Below, in pieces: positions 1 through 5,609 of a stretch of 6,656 nucleotides of DNA. The notes below the pieces were generated by a model. The model was not told where the DNA came from, searched no databases, and saw only the letters and a program-made list of their open reading frames with translations. Source of the DNA: Acidobacteriaceae bacterium (GTDB lineage: Bacteria > Acidobacteriota > Terriglobia > Terriglobales > SbA1); NCBI GenBank assembly GCA_003136335.1, contig PLEA01000379.1, forward strand, positions 1-6,656, read 5' to 3'. The number at the start of each line of letters is the position of its first letter. The stretch's first letter is position 1. A program made the translations under genes and the position numbers.

Positions 1-2045
1 GTGGTGCCGACGGCAGTGACCATAGCGCCACCGCCGTACACGGTCGCGGTGTTGTTGGTGAATGTCGTTTTATCGATGCTCGTGGTGTTCTCGATGAAGA
101 GCGCGCCACCCTCCATCGCCACGTTGCCGGAAAACGTGCTCGTGGTGATGGTCAGCGATCCGCTGCTCGCGATCGCGCCGCCCGAGGTTCCACTCAGTGC
201 GGGCGACTGATTGGCAGAGAACGTGCTGCCACTGACCGTGAGAGTCCCGTGGCTGTTGACGGCGCCACCTCCATTCTGCCCGTCGTCCGCGAGGCCGTTG
301 CTCAGCACCACCGAATTGAGCGTGAGTTTGCCCCCCGATGCCACGTCAAAGATGCGGAATGCCGGTATCCCCGTTGCCGTCGAACGCTCGATGGTCGCGC
401 CGTTCCCGGCGATGGTCACCTTCCCGGTGATCACCGGGAGCCCGGTGCCGCCGTCGGTGGTGTTGTTGGCCGCGGTCAGCACGATGGTGCAAGCGCTGCC
501 GAGCGTGACCGTGCCACCAGCTTTGTTGGCCGTGGTGATGGCTGCGATCAGGCTCGCTGAGCTGCAGGTGATCGCCGCATCGGCGATCTGGGTTGTGACC
601 ACCATCCCGCTGCCGGCGGCGATGACCGTGGCCGTCGAATCGCGAAATACGTACTGCTGCGGATAGCTCTCATCGTAGCCCTCACCGCTGAAGATCGACA
701 GGGCCGCCAGTGGCACCAGAGCATAGGCGGCGCCACGCGCGACCAAAGGAAAGCCTGGACGCAGCGCCCGCAGACCAAAAATGAACCAAGGCAACGAGAG
801 CACGATCAGCGACCAGCGCTCGCTCAAGTGGGGCAATAACAAGAATCCCGCCAGCAACGGCCCGAGAATGCAGCCCAGGACATTGACCGCATACGCGCTT
901 CCTGCCCTGCCGGGATCTCCGCCGGACCGGCGGTCAACCAACATCGGGGTGAGAAAGCCCAGCAGTCCGGTGAAAGGCGCGATGCCCAGCACCAACCGCA
1001 GCATTTGCGACAACTCGATGTCTGGACTCGACGTCACCAACGGAAACAGCGAGGAGAGAGCCAGCAGCGTCCACAAAACGGCACTCTCCTCGGCGGAATG
1101 CCCGACATGCCGCGAGACGTACCGCGCGCTCCATACCCGGTAAGTGCGCGAACCCGCGAAGGTGGCCGCAAGGTACACGCAGAGCAGGCTGGCGAAGGCG
1201 TAGACCACCGTTCCGAGATAAGGTGTGAACTGACGCACCCAGACGACTTCCATTCCCATGCTCGTCAAGCCGGTCAGGAAAAGGAGAGCCATGATCGCTC
1301 TGCCGCTCGTGGCATTCACAATCGGTTTTGCCAACGGTTCGGGACTTTCGACCGCGAATTCTTTCGGGGAACTCCGGGAAAGTGCGAGCGCCGCCATCGC
1401 AATAGCGCCGTTGCATGCGACGCCTACCCACAACGTTCCACGGAAGCCAAGAAGCTCGATCAGGAGCAGAGGTACCACCGTGCCGATTACCGCACCAGCA
1501 ACGTTTGCCGTGTAGAGAGAGCTGAACGAGCGCCCAGCATCGCGTGGCAGAGTCTGGCTCGTGGCTCGCATCCCGATTGGGATTGTTGCTCCCATGAGCG
1601 CGCACCACGGAATCAGAGTGCACGCCACCCAAACGCCGGAACTGGAATAGTAGGCAGCCGACGAAGACAGATCGAGCCTTTCGAGGACGCTTCGACCCCA
1701 CCTCAGTTCGTATGGCACGGCGATGCCCGACACTCCAATGAGCAGTTCGATCAGCGCATATAGACGAAGCGCCGGAAACTTCAGTCCCTTGCCGTGTTGC
1801 CGCAGCCACTCACCGCTCGCCCAAGAGCCGAGTCCGAGCCCGGCCATAAACACCGATAGCACGATTGAAACCATGGCCGTCGTTACCCCGAACTGGGCCA
1901 TGGACAGGCGCAGCCATACCAACTCGTAAAGGACGCTACAAAAGCCAGAAAAAAAGAAAAGAGAAAGAAACACTTCCCGAAACACTTTGTGAGATGGATG
2001 GTTTTGCAAGGGGCGCCGGTGCACGGCATGGGAATGTAAACACAT
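1..2045 (-). CDS. In-frame chimera: fused MFS/spermidine synthase-like membrane half joined to beta-helix repeat protein (3' end off window)
   Basis: One stop-free frame runs from ATG at 2045 off the left edge (681 codons visible). Residues ~26-470 hold about 12-14 hydrophobic segments and the hallmarks of the membrane half of fused MFS/spermidine synthases: SGFCSVLYELVWLRL near 33-47, then FMAGLGLGSW, GATIPIGM, and a second half-repeat GMEVVWVRQF. Residues ~462-481 carry YVFRDSTATVIAAGSGM, the lead-in to the catalytic SpeE domain, but no such domain follows. From about residue 490 the frame reads ITCSSASLIAAI and then a right-handed beta-helix with FxxN (FSAN, FSGN, FTNN) and GGA[IVLM] repeats, typical of secreted or surface Pmp-like proteins. 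The start is uncertain: no clear Shine-Dalgarno exists and the frame stays open past 2280. ATG 2045 was chosen because a -10-like box lies 37 bp upstream and the first membrane segment begins 25 codons in; GTG at 2024, 1985 or 1973 are alternatives. Family calls are confident; whether this is one real gene is not. Confidence 0.75.
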   Translation of the reverse strand, partial: MCLHSHAVHRRPLQNHPSHKVFREVFLSLFFFSGFCSVLYELVWLRLSMAQFGVTTAMVSIVLSVFMAGLGLGSWASGEWLRQHGKGLKFPALRLYALIELLIGVSGIAVPYELRWGRSVLERLDLSSSAAYYSSSGVWVACTLIPWCALMGATIPIGMRATSQTLPRDAGRSFSSLYTANVAGAVIGTVVPLLLIELLGFRGTLWVGVACNGAIAMAALALSRSSPKEFAVESPEPLAKPIVNATSGRAIMALLFLTGLTSMGMEVVWVRQFTPYLGTVVYAFASLLCVYLAATFAGSRTYRVWSARYVSRHVGHSAEESAVLWTLLALSSLFPLVTSSPDIELSQMLRLVLGIAPFTGLLGFLTPMLVDRRSGGDPGRAGSAYAVNVLGCILGPLLAGFLLLPHLSERWSLIVLSLPWFIFGLRALRPGFPLVARGAAYALVPLAALSIFSGEGYDESYPQQYVFRDSTATVIAAGSGMVVTTQIADAAITCSSASLIAAITTANKAGGTVTLGSACTIVLTAANNTTDGGTGLPVITGKVTIAGNGATIERSTATGIPAFRIFDVASGGKLTLNSVVLSNGLADDGQNGGGAVNSHGTLTVSGSTFSANQSPALSGTSGGAIASSGSLTITTSTFSGNVAMEGGALFIENTTSIDKTTFTNNTATVYGGGAMVTAVGT
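573..612 (-). other. Fusion junction between spermidine-synthase-like and beta-helix parts
   Basis: On the minus strand the last residues recognisable as fused MFS/spermidine synthase are ATVIAAGSGM (codons 632-603), which in this family normally lead into a conserved LLVNG-type stretch. The first recognisable beta-helix residues are ITCSSASLIAAI (from codon 572). The switch therefore falls within roughly 40 bp, with reading frame retained and no stop, insertion-sequence end or obvious repeat between. The precise base of the join cannot be fixed without homologues of both parents. Confidence 0.6.
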
Positions 2046-2081
2046 CGGTGGAAACCAGGCAAGCGATCCGTCTCTTGAGGA

Positions 2082-2087
2082 ATTATC
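2082..2087 (-). promoter_or_regulatory. Possible -10 box for the minus-strand membrane/beta-helix gene
   Basis: Read on the minus strand this is GATAAT, five of six matches to TATAAT, placed 37 bp before ATG 2045. The nearest -35-like hexamer (TTGCGA) sits about 20 bp upstream of it, which is longer than the preferred 17, so this is a weak call. It would give a leader of about 30 nt and excludes the farther upstream ATG codons. Confidence 0.3.
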
Positions 2088-2217
2088 TGGCGCTGTAAGC
2101 AGGTACATCGCAAGGACTTTGCGGTTGATGATGAGTTGAGTTCGGAATGACCGCCGGTGCATTGCAGGCTGGCACCTTCCGCGCCAAAGTGGCCTCCAGC
2201 AGGCGCCCTCGAGGCGC

Positions 2218-2222
2218 GGAGG
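2218..2222 (+). promoter_or_regulatory. Shine-Dalgarno that sets the phosphatidyltransferase start
   Basis: GGAGG lies five bases before ATG 2228. The earlier in-frame ATG at 2147 has no comparable site, and the 27 residues it would add are low-complexity and unlike the family, so 2228 is preferred. Confidence 0.75.
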
Positions 2223-2227
2223 CAAAC

Positions 2228-2977
2228 ATGGCAAACCTTGGTTCCCAACCGATGACCGAATTCTGTGAGCAGGTGAACCCGCGCTTGCTTCTGGAGATGC
2301 GCTGCACGCGTCCCTTTCCCGATATGCTTCGCGTGCAGGAAAGCTGGGTGGCCGCGGCAGAAAAACGCGCGCTACTCTGGCTGGCCGCGCGCATTCCGGA
2401 TCGCATCGGTTCAGACCACCTGACAGTGTTGGGCTTCGCGGCGCAGATCGGCGCGGGAGTGTGTTACGTGCTCGCATCCCGCAATCGCTGTGCGCTCCTC
2501 GGCGTGATTGCCTGCCTCACCCTCAACTGGCTGGGCGACTCACTCGATGGCACCGTCGCTCGCGTGCGACAAAAGCTGCGTCCGCGCTACGGTTTCTACG
2601 TCGATCACATGGTCGACAGTTTCGGCGCTCTCGCCCTGATGGGCGGCTTGGCCTTCTCTGGATACATGCATCCCTGGATCGCCAGCGGCCTGCTCGTCGC
2701 TTTCCTGATGCTCTCCATCCAGTCGTATCTCGCGACGCACGCCCTGGGCGAGTTTCGCCTCTCGTTCTGGCGCTTTGGTCCCACCGAATTGCGCATCCTC
2801 CTGGCGATCGGAAACCTGGCTCTGTTCTGGAAACCGGTGGTGCATCTTTTCGGCGGACGCTACCGCCTGTTCGACGTAGGCGGCGCAATCGGTCTCGCAG
2901 GCATGGGATTGATGGTCGTCGTCTTCGCCTCGCAGAACATCATCCGCCTCTATCGCGAGGAAAGGATCCCGCAATGA
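2228..2977 (+). CDS. CDP-alcohol phosphatidyltransferase family protein
   Basis: A 249-residue integral membrane enzyme of the class-I CDP-alcohol phosphotransferase family, which moves a phosphatidyl (or similar) group from CDP-diacylglycerol to an alcohol to make phospholipid head groups. The complete signature D-x2-DG-x2-AR-x9-G-x3-D-x3-D is present: D104, D107, G108, A111, R112, G122, D126, D130; these aspartates bind the metal and CDP. Hydrophobic segments lie at about 64-100, 132-170, 187-207 and 217-236. A cytoplasmic N-terminal stretch with LRVQESW and AEKRALLWLAARIP precedes the core, and FGPTELR (183-189) follows it. The alcohol substrate cannot be read from sequence: phosphatidylglycerophosphate, inositol-type or archaetidyl-like products all remain possible. 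The stop overlaps the start of the next gene by four bases, so the two are very likely co-translated. It diverges from the membrane/beta-helix gene. Confidence 0.9.
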   Translation: MANLGSQPMTEFCEQVNPRLLLEMRCTRPFPDMLRVQESWVAAAEKRALLWLAARIPDRIGSDHLTVLGFAAQIGAGVCYVLASRNRCALLGVIACLTLNWLGDSLDGTVARVRQKLRPRYGFYVDHMVDSFGALALMGGLAFSGYMHPWIASGLLVAFLMLSIQSYLATHALGEFRLSFWRFGPTELRILLAIGNLALFWKPVVHLFGGRYRLFDVGGAIGLAGMGLMVVVFASQNIIRLYREERIPQ

Positions 2978-3447
2978 CAATGAGGATGACGACTCATTCC
3001 CGCGAAAACAATCTGCCACCCTCCACGCTAGTGCGATGGTGCAAATTCAACCTCGTGGGTGGAATGGGCATCGTAGTGCAATTCGTAACGTTGTTCCTGC
3101 TGAAGAGCGGGCTGCACTTTAACTATCTCTCGGCGACCGCGATCGCCGTGGAAGCCGCGGTGGTGCACAACTTCGTCTGGCACGAGCAGTTCACTTGGGC
3201 GGATAGAACCAAGCTTGACCGAACGAAGCTTCACCGAGTGCGGCCGGCGCGGCGCCCTTCAGTGCGCCGGCTCCTGCGCTTCCATCTCTCCAACGGCGCG
3301 GTCTCCCTCCTCGGTAACCTGGCCCTGATGAAAGCGATGGTCGGCGAATGCCACATGAACTATCTGCTCGCCAACGCGATTGCCATTGCTCTGTGCTCGC
3401 TGGCCAATTTCCTTGTAAGCGACACGTGGGTGTTCGAACGAGGGTGA
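2974..3447 (+). CDS. GtrA-family four-helix membrane protein
   Basis: 157 residues with the GtrA layout: four membrane segments at about 25-43, 50-69, 101-123 and 128-147, with the paired family motifs HNFVWHEQFTW (65-75) and ANFLVSDTWVF (144-154) after helices 2 and 4. GtrA proteins are thought to help move polyprenyl-phosphate-linked sugars across the inner membrane for O-antigen, teichoic acid or arabinogalactan modification; which lipid this one handles is unknown. ATG 2974 overlaps the upstream TGA (ATGA), and AAGGA at 2962-2966 lies seven bases before it. In-frame ATGs at 2980 and 2986 are less well spaced. The loop between helices 2 and 3 is long and basic and contains a duplicated RTKL[DH] block (79-88). 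Co-location with the phosphatidyltransferase suggests a lipid-linked glycosylation role, an inference only. Confidence 0.88.
   Translation: MTMRMTTHSRENNLPPSTLVRWCKFNLVGGMGIVVQFVTLFLLKSGLHFNYLSATAIAVEAAVVHNFVWHEQFTWADRTKLDRTKLHRVRPARRPSVRRLLRFHLSNGAVSLLGNLALMKAMVGECHMNYLLANAIAIALCSLANFLVSDTWVFERG
3206..3235 (+). repeat. 15-bp tandem duplication inside the GtrA gene
   Basis: Two adjacent 15-base units (3206-3220 and 3221-3235) differ at two positions and share AAGCTT. The length is a multiple of three, so the frame is kept and the protein carries RTKLD followed by RTKLH in the cytoplasmic-type loop between membrane helices 2 and 3. Confidence 0.8.
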
Positions 3448-3509
3448 CCGCTGAGTCCCGCACCGGAAAAGTTAAACCTTCGCGGGGTTCAGGAGAATCA
3501 CCGCACCAG

Positions 3510-3538
3510 TTGCACTCGAGCGGAGGGTAGAGTAATGT
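3510..3538 (+). promoter_or_regulatory. Weak candidate promoter for the cupin gene
   Basis: TTGCAC (3510-3515) resembles a -35 box. TAATGT (3533-3538) is exactly 17 bp downstream but matches the -10 consensus poorly (three of six); AGTAAT (3531-3536) matches better at 15-bp spacing. It would start transcription about 25 nt before GTG 3569. Nothing resembling a terminator for the GtrA unit was seen between 3448 and here, so read-through is also possible. Confidence 0.25.
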
Positions 3539-3568
3539 CTCCCACGAACCTATTGGCAGGAGCCCTCC

Positions 3569-4147
3569 GTGCGAACGACCCGTGTCTTTACTGCTGTCTG
3601 TGCAATCGTCGTGTGGGTTGGCGCTACCGCGCCCTCGGCGCCAAGGCCGCAATCGATAAACGTAGCTAAACCAACTCCGCTCATTCTTGAGAAGGATGAA
3701 GGCGAGCGGCGCGCAGTACGCGGATGGCCCGGCCACCCTGATCCGGGTGAGACCTTCATCCTGAAGGTGGATCCGAAAAATGGCGGATCCTCGCATCTGG
3801 TCTTGCTTACGGCAAGCATCCCAGTCGGAAAGAAAATCGATACTCACCGTCATCCCGAGGCCGACGAAATCCTCTTTCTGCAGACCGGAACCGCCTGGGT
3901 GCATCTGGGGGACTCCGTAAGACTGGTGCACGCTGGCGCAACCGTGTTTATCCCTGCCGGTACTGGGATCTCTGCCGACAACGCCGGAAGCGACGCCGTC
4001 AACCTGGTTGCTATTTTTTCCGCGCCCGGCTTCGAAGACTTTATGCGCGACACTTCCGCTCGCGAAGGAGAAAAAAACGTCCCGCTGTCGCAGGCTGAGG
4101 AGGACGCGGTCGAGAAAAAGCACTCCCACGCTGTGATCTATCAGTGA
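3569..4147 (+). CDS. Secreted single-domain cupin protein
   Basis: 192 residues starting with GTG, chosen because AGGAG at 3558-3562 lies six bases upstream. Residues 1-24 form a Sec signal peptide (basic MRTTR, hydrophobic VFTAVCAIVVWVGAT, likely cleavage after APSA), so the product is probably periplasmic. The cupin fold spans about 75-155. Motif 1 is complete: G87-x5-H93-x-H95-x4-E100-x6-G107. Motif 2 keeps G123-x5-P129-x-G131 and N138, but the usual histidine is isoleucine (I134), so the fourth metal ligand is missing. The fold may bind a metal through H93, H95 and E100 or bind a ligand non-catalytically. The charged C-terminal tail (164-192) lies outside the barrel. The substrate cannot be inferred. 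It stands alone and converges with the downstream oxidoreductase gene. Confidence 0.82.
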   Translation: MRTTRVFTAVCAIVVWVGATAPSAPRPQSINVAKPTPLILEKDEGERRAVRGWPGHPDPGETFILKVDPKNGGSSHLVLLTASIPVGKKIDTHRHPEADEILFLQTGTAWVHLGDSVRLVHAGATVFIPAGTGISADNAGSDAVNLVAIFSAPGFEDFMRDTSAREGEKNVPLSQAEEDAVEKKHSHAVIYQ

Positions 4148-4165
4148 GCCTCACATCTTTAGAGA

Positions 4166-4273
4166 GCGGTAAAACCAAACCGCCAAACTCCAGCCGCGAA
4201 GCGGCGTCATAGGAAAGCCCGGCACGGAAGTGCCCGGAAAGAATGCGAAAAGCACGCGAGTCCCGAAGGGGAC
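4166..4273. repeat. Cluster of short hairpins with GAA-type loops
   Basis: In the gap between convergent genes there are three tight inverted repeats: gccgc-gaa-gcggc (4193-4205), ggcac-ggaa-gtgcc (4221-4234, outer pairs continue past one mismatch) and gtccc-gaag-gggac (4260-4273). Two weaker ones flank or separate them: gcggt/accgc (4166-4183) and tgc/gca (4244-4254). Stems differ but loops share GAA, giving a REP-like or extragenic-repeat look. No T-run follows, so classical terminator function is not supported on either strand, although they may protect mRNA 3' ends. Confidence 0.55.
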
Positions 4274-4297
4274 AGCACAGCTTCTCACGCACACTCG

Positions 4298-4331
4298 GAG
4301 GGGCCGAAGAAAAGCTGCGAGACAGCCCCTC
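4298..4331 (-). terminator. Inverted repeat spanning the oxidoreductase stop codon
   Basis: GAGGGGC (4298-4304) pairs perfectly with GCCCCTC (4325-4331) around a 20-nt loop. The right arm includes bases of the oxidoreductase stop codon (4330-4332). A terminator or mRNA-stabilising role is plausible from position alone; there is no T-tract after the stem on the minus strand. Confidence 0.3.
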
Positions 4332-5292
4332 ACGCGATCTTCAGCACAACTTTGCCGTAGTTCTTCCCATCCTGGAGCAACTGGTATGCCTCCACCGCCC
4401 GCTCCAGGGGAAACACGTGGCCAACCTGCGGAGTCAGCTTGCCCTGTCCGATCCATGCCGAAAGCTGCTGCCACGCCGGCTCCATAATCTCGCGCTTCTG
4501 CGACAAATATGTAAGCCAAAGTCCTTGCACGCTGGCCGACTTCGCATACATCGCGCGCAGATCAATTTGCGGAGGCTTCCCCGTGGCGGTCCCGTACTGA
4601 ATGACGCGTCCGAAATCCCGCAGGCAGCGCAGGCTCTTCGCCGTATGCTCCCCGCCCAGCATCTCGAAAACGGCATCCACCCCTTCCCCATGCGTAAGGT
4701 TCTTCACGGTCTCTTCATAGTCACGCTGCTTGTAGTTGATGCCGTGCTGCAACCCAAGTTCTTTCACGCGCGCAAGTTTCTCGTCGGACGACGAAGTGCC
4801 GTACATATCCACGCCGAGCACCTGTCCGATCTGCACCGCTGCGGTGCCCACACCTCCCGCCACCGCGTGGATCAGCACACGATGCTTCTTCCCAGTGGCG
4901 GCAGGTTCCGTCATACCCGCCTGCCAGTATCCCAGGTAGGCCGTGAAGTAGTTGACTGGGAACGCGGCCGCTTGTTCGTCGGTCCAGCCATCGGGAACAG
5001 TCCATACCATGTTGGTGTATGCGGAAGTCTTCTCCGCGAAAGCGGCCCACTGCGTATATCCCATGACCCGCCGCCCGCTGCTCTCCTCGACTCCCGCGAA
5101 CTCGCGTCCCACCACCAGCGGCGGAGGAGGAGTTCCGGGATACCCGCCCCGAGTCGTCATGACGTCGGCGAAGTTCAACCCTCCCGCGCCGACGCGAACT
5201 AGCGTCTGCCCGGCCTTCGCCGCAGGTTCGGCAATGTCTTGGATGGCGAGCGCGTCCGGTCCGGACAGGTTGGTGAGGACTAAGGCTTTCAT
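4330..5292 (-). CDS. Zinc-free NADPH:quinone reductase-type MDR oxidoreductase
   Basis: 320 residues, full length for the quinone oxidoreductase branch of the medium-chain dehydrogenase/reductase superfamily. The N-terminal GroES-like domain (about 1-120) contains GGLNFADVMTTRGGYP (37-52) and VGREFAG (61-67) but lacks the cysteine/histidine ligands of zinc alcohol dehydrogenases. The Rossmann domain (about 125-255) carries the dinucleotide motif AVAGGVGTAAVQIG (143-156) and YGTSSSDEKL (164-173), a pattern usual in NADPH users. It is a soluble cytoplasmic enzyme expected to reduce quinones or other electrophilic carbonyl or enone compounds; the real substrate is unknown. ATG 5292 has no Shine-Dalgarno, but a TANNNT box sits exactly six bases upstream, suggesting a leaderless message. 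It is divergent from the PIN-TRAM gene and convergent with the cupin. Confidence 0.9.
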   Translation of the reverse strand: MKALVLTNLSGPDALAIQDIAEPAAKAGQTLVRVGAGGLNFADVMTTRGGYPGTPPPPLVVGREFAGVEESSGRRVMGYTQWAAFAEKTSAYTNMVWTVPDGWTDEQAAAFPVNYFTAYLGYWQAGMTEPAATGKKHRVLIHAVAGGVGTAAVQIGQVLGVDMYGTSSSDEKLARVKELGLQHGINYKQRDYEETVKNLTHGEGVDAVFEMLGGEHTAKSLRCLRDFGRVIQYGTATGKPPQIDLRAMYAKSASVQGLWLTYLSQKREIMEPAWQQLSAWIGQGKLTPQVGHVFPLERAVEAYQLLQDGKNYGKVVLKIA

Positions 5293-5298
5293 GCAGAA

Positions 5299-5304
5299 AG
5301 TCTA
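5299..5304 (-). promoter_or_regulatory. Possible leaderless -10 box for the oxidoreductase
   Basis: On the minus strand TAGACT is followed by six bases and then the ATG at 5292. A TANNNT box at this distance places the transcription start at the start codon, and there is no ribosome-binding site in between. No good -35 was seen. Confidence 0.35.
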
Positions 5305-5338
5305 GCAGGGGGAGAAACGGTCCGCCGGGTATCGGGCC

Positions 5339-5419
5339 TTGGGTCCTACGGTATTGGGTGTTGAGTGTTAGGTGTTGCCGAAACCCAAAACCCAAGACCT
5401 AAGAACATAAGACCCAGCG
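5339..5419. repeat. Degenerate heptamer repeats in opposite orientations
   Basis: From 5339 to 5380 the plus strand reads in 7-base steps of a G/T-rich unit (ttgggtc, attgggt, gttgagt, gttaggt). From 5384 to 5419 it reads in 7-base steps of the complementary C/A-rich type (cccaaaa, cccaaga, cctaaga), with one 8-base step. The two sets face each other around 5380-5383 and form an imperfect inverted repeat. Confidence 0.65.
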
Positions 5420-5491
5420 GTTTATGTTCCCGTGCTCTACATCACCACAGTAAGAGCGAGTCGCACTCCGGGGTGACGTAAGTCAAACATG

Positions 5492-5575
5492 CCCAAGACC
5501 TAACACCTAAGACCCCAGACCCAAAACCCGAGGTCCGAGCTCGAAGGTCCGGTCTCCGGTCTCCGGTCTCCGGTT
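5492..5575. repeat. Twelve-unit heptanucleotide array
   Basis: Exactly 84 bases divide into twelve 7-mers without a phase slip. The left units are cccaaga, cctaaca, cctaaga, ccccaga, cccaaaa; the middle units are transitional (cccgagg, tccgagc, tcgaagg); the right end is three perfect tccggtc copies plus tccggtt. Periodicity is constant while the unit sequence drifts. It lies directly upstream of the putative PIN-TRAM promoter. The 72 bases before it (5420-5491) show nothing recognisable. Confidence 0.8.
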
Positions 5576-5600
5576 CCCCCGCGACCTTTCCCGGCAGGTA

Positions 5601-5606
5601 TATACT
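5601..5606 (+). promoter_or_regulatory. -10-like box for the PIN-TRAM transcript
   Basis: TATACT matches five of six positions of TATAAT in the locally A/T-rich stretch ggtatatact. No convincing -35 hexamer lies 16-18 bp upstream, where the sequence is C-rich. A start near 5613 would leave a leader of about 190 nt. Confidence 0.4.
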
Positions 5607-5609
5607 CTT

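Noticed and set aside
1..666. Two plus-strand open frames (1-210 and 211-666), V/A/P-rich
   Set aside because: They are antisense to the beta-helix coding frame, whose repeats and family motifs are unmistakable; the plus-strand products have no domain-like pattern.
934..1809. Minus-strand 291-codon frame and plus-strand 252-codon frame (1005-1763)
   Set aside because: Both are R/H/S-rich shadows of the membrane protein, which occupies another minus-strand frame with clear hydrophobic helices and family motifs.
2147..2227. N-terminal extension of the phosphatidyltransferase from ATG 2147
   Set aside because: ATG 2228 has GGAGG at ideal spacing, and the extension is not family-like.
2046..2280. 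Upstream extension of the minus-strand membrane gene, since its frame stays open
   Set aside because: It would overlap the divergent phosphatidyltransferase start and lies upstream of the -10-like box; the extension has no membrane or domain features.
3191..4129. Minus-strand 312-codon frame opposite GtrA and cupin
   Set aside because: It is antisense to two well-supported genes with good ribosome-binding sites, and its product lacks recognisable motifs.
4243..5202. Plus-strand 319-codon frame opposite the oxidoreductase
   Set aside because: It is R/H/L-rich antisense; the minus strand encodes a complete oxidoreductase with cofactor motif.
5492..5575. Heptamer array as a CRISPR or phage attachment site
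   Set aside because: Units are 7 bp with no spacers, and no integrase or cas gene is nearby.
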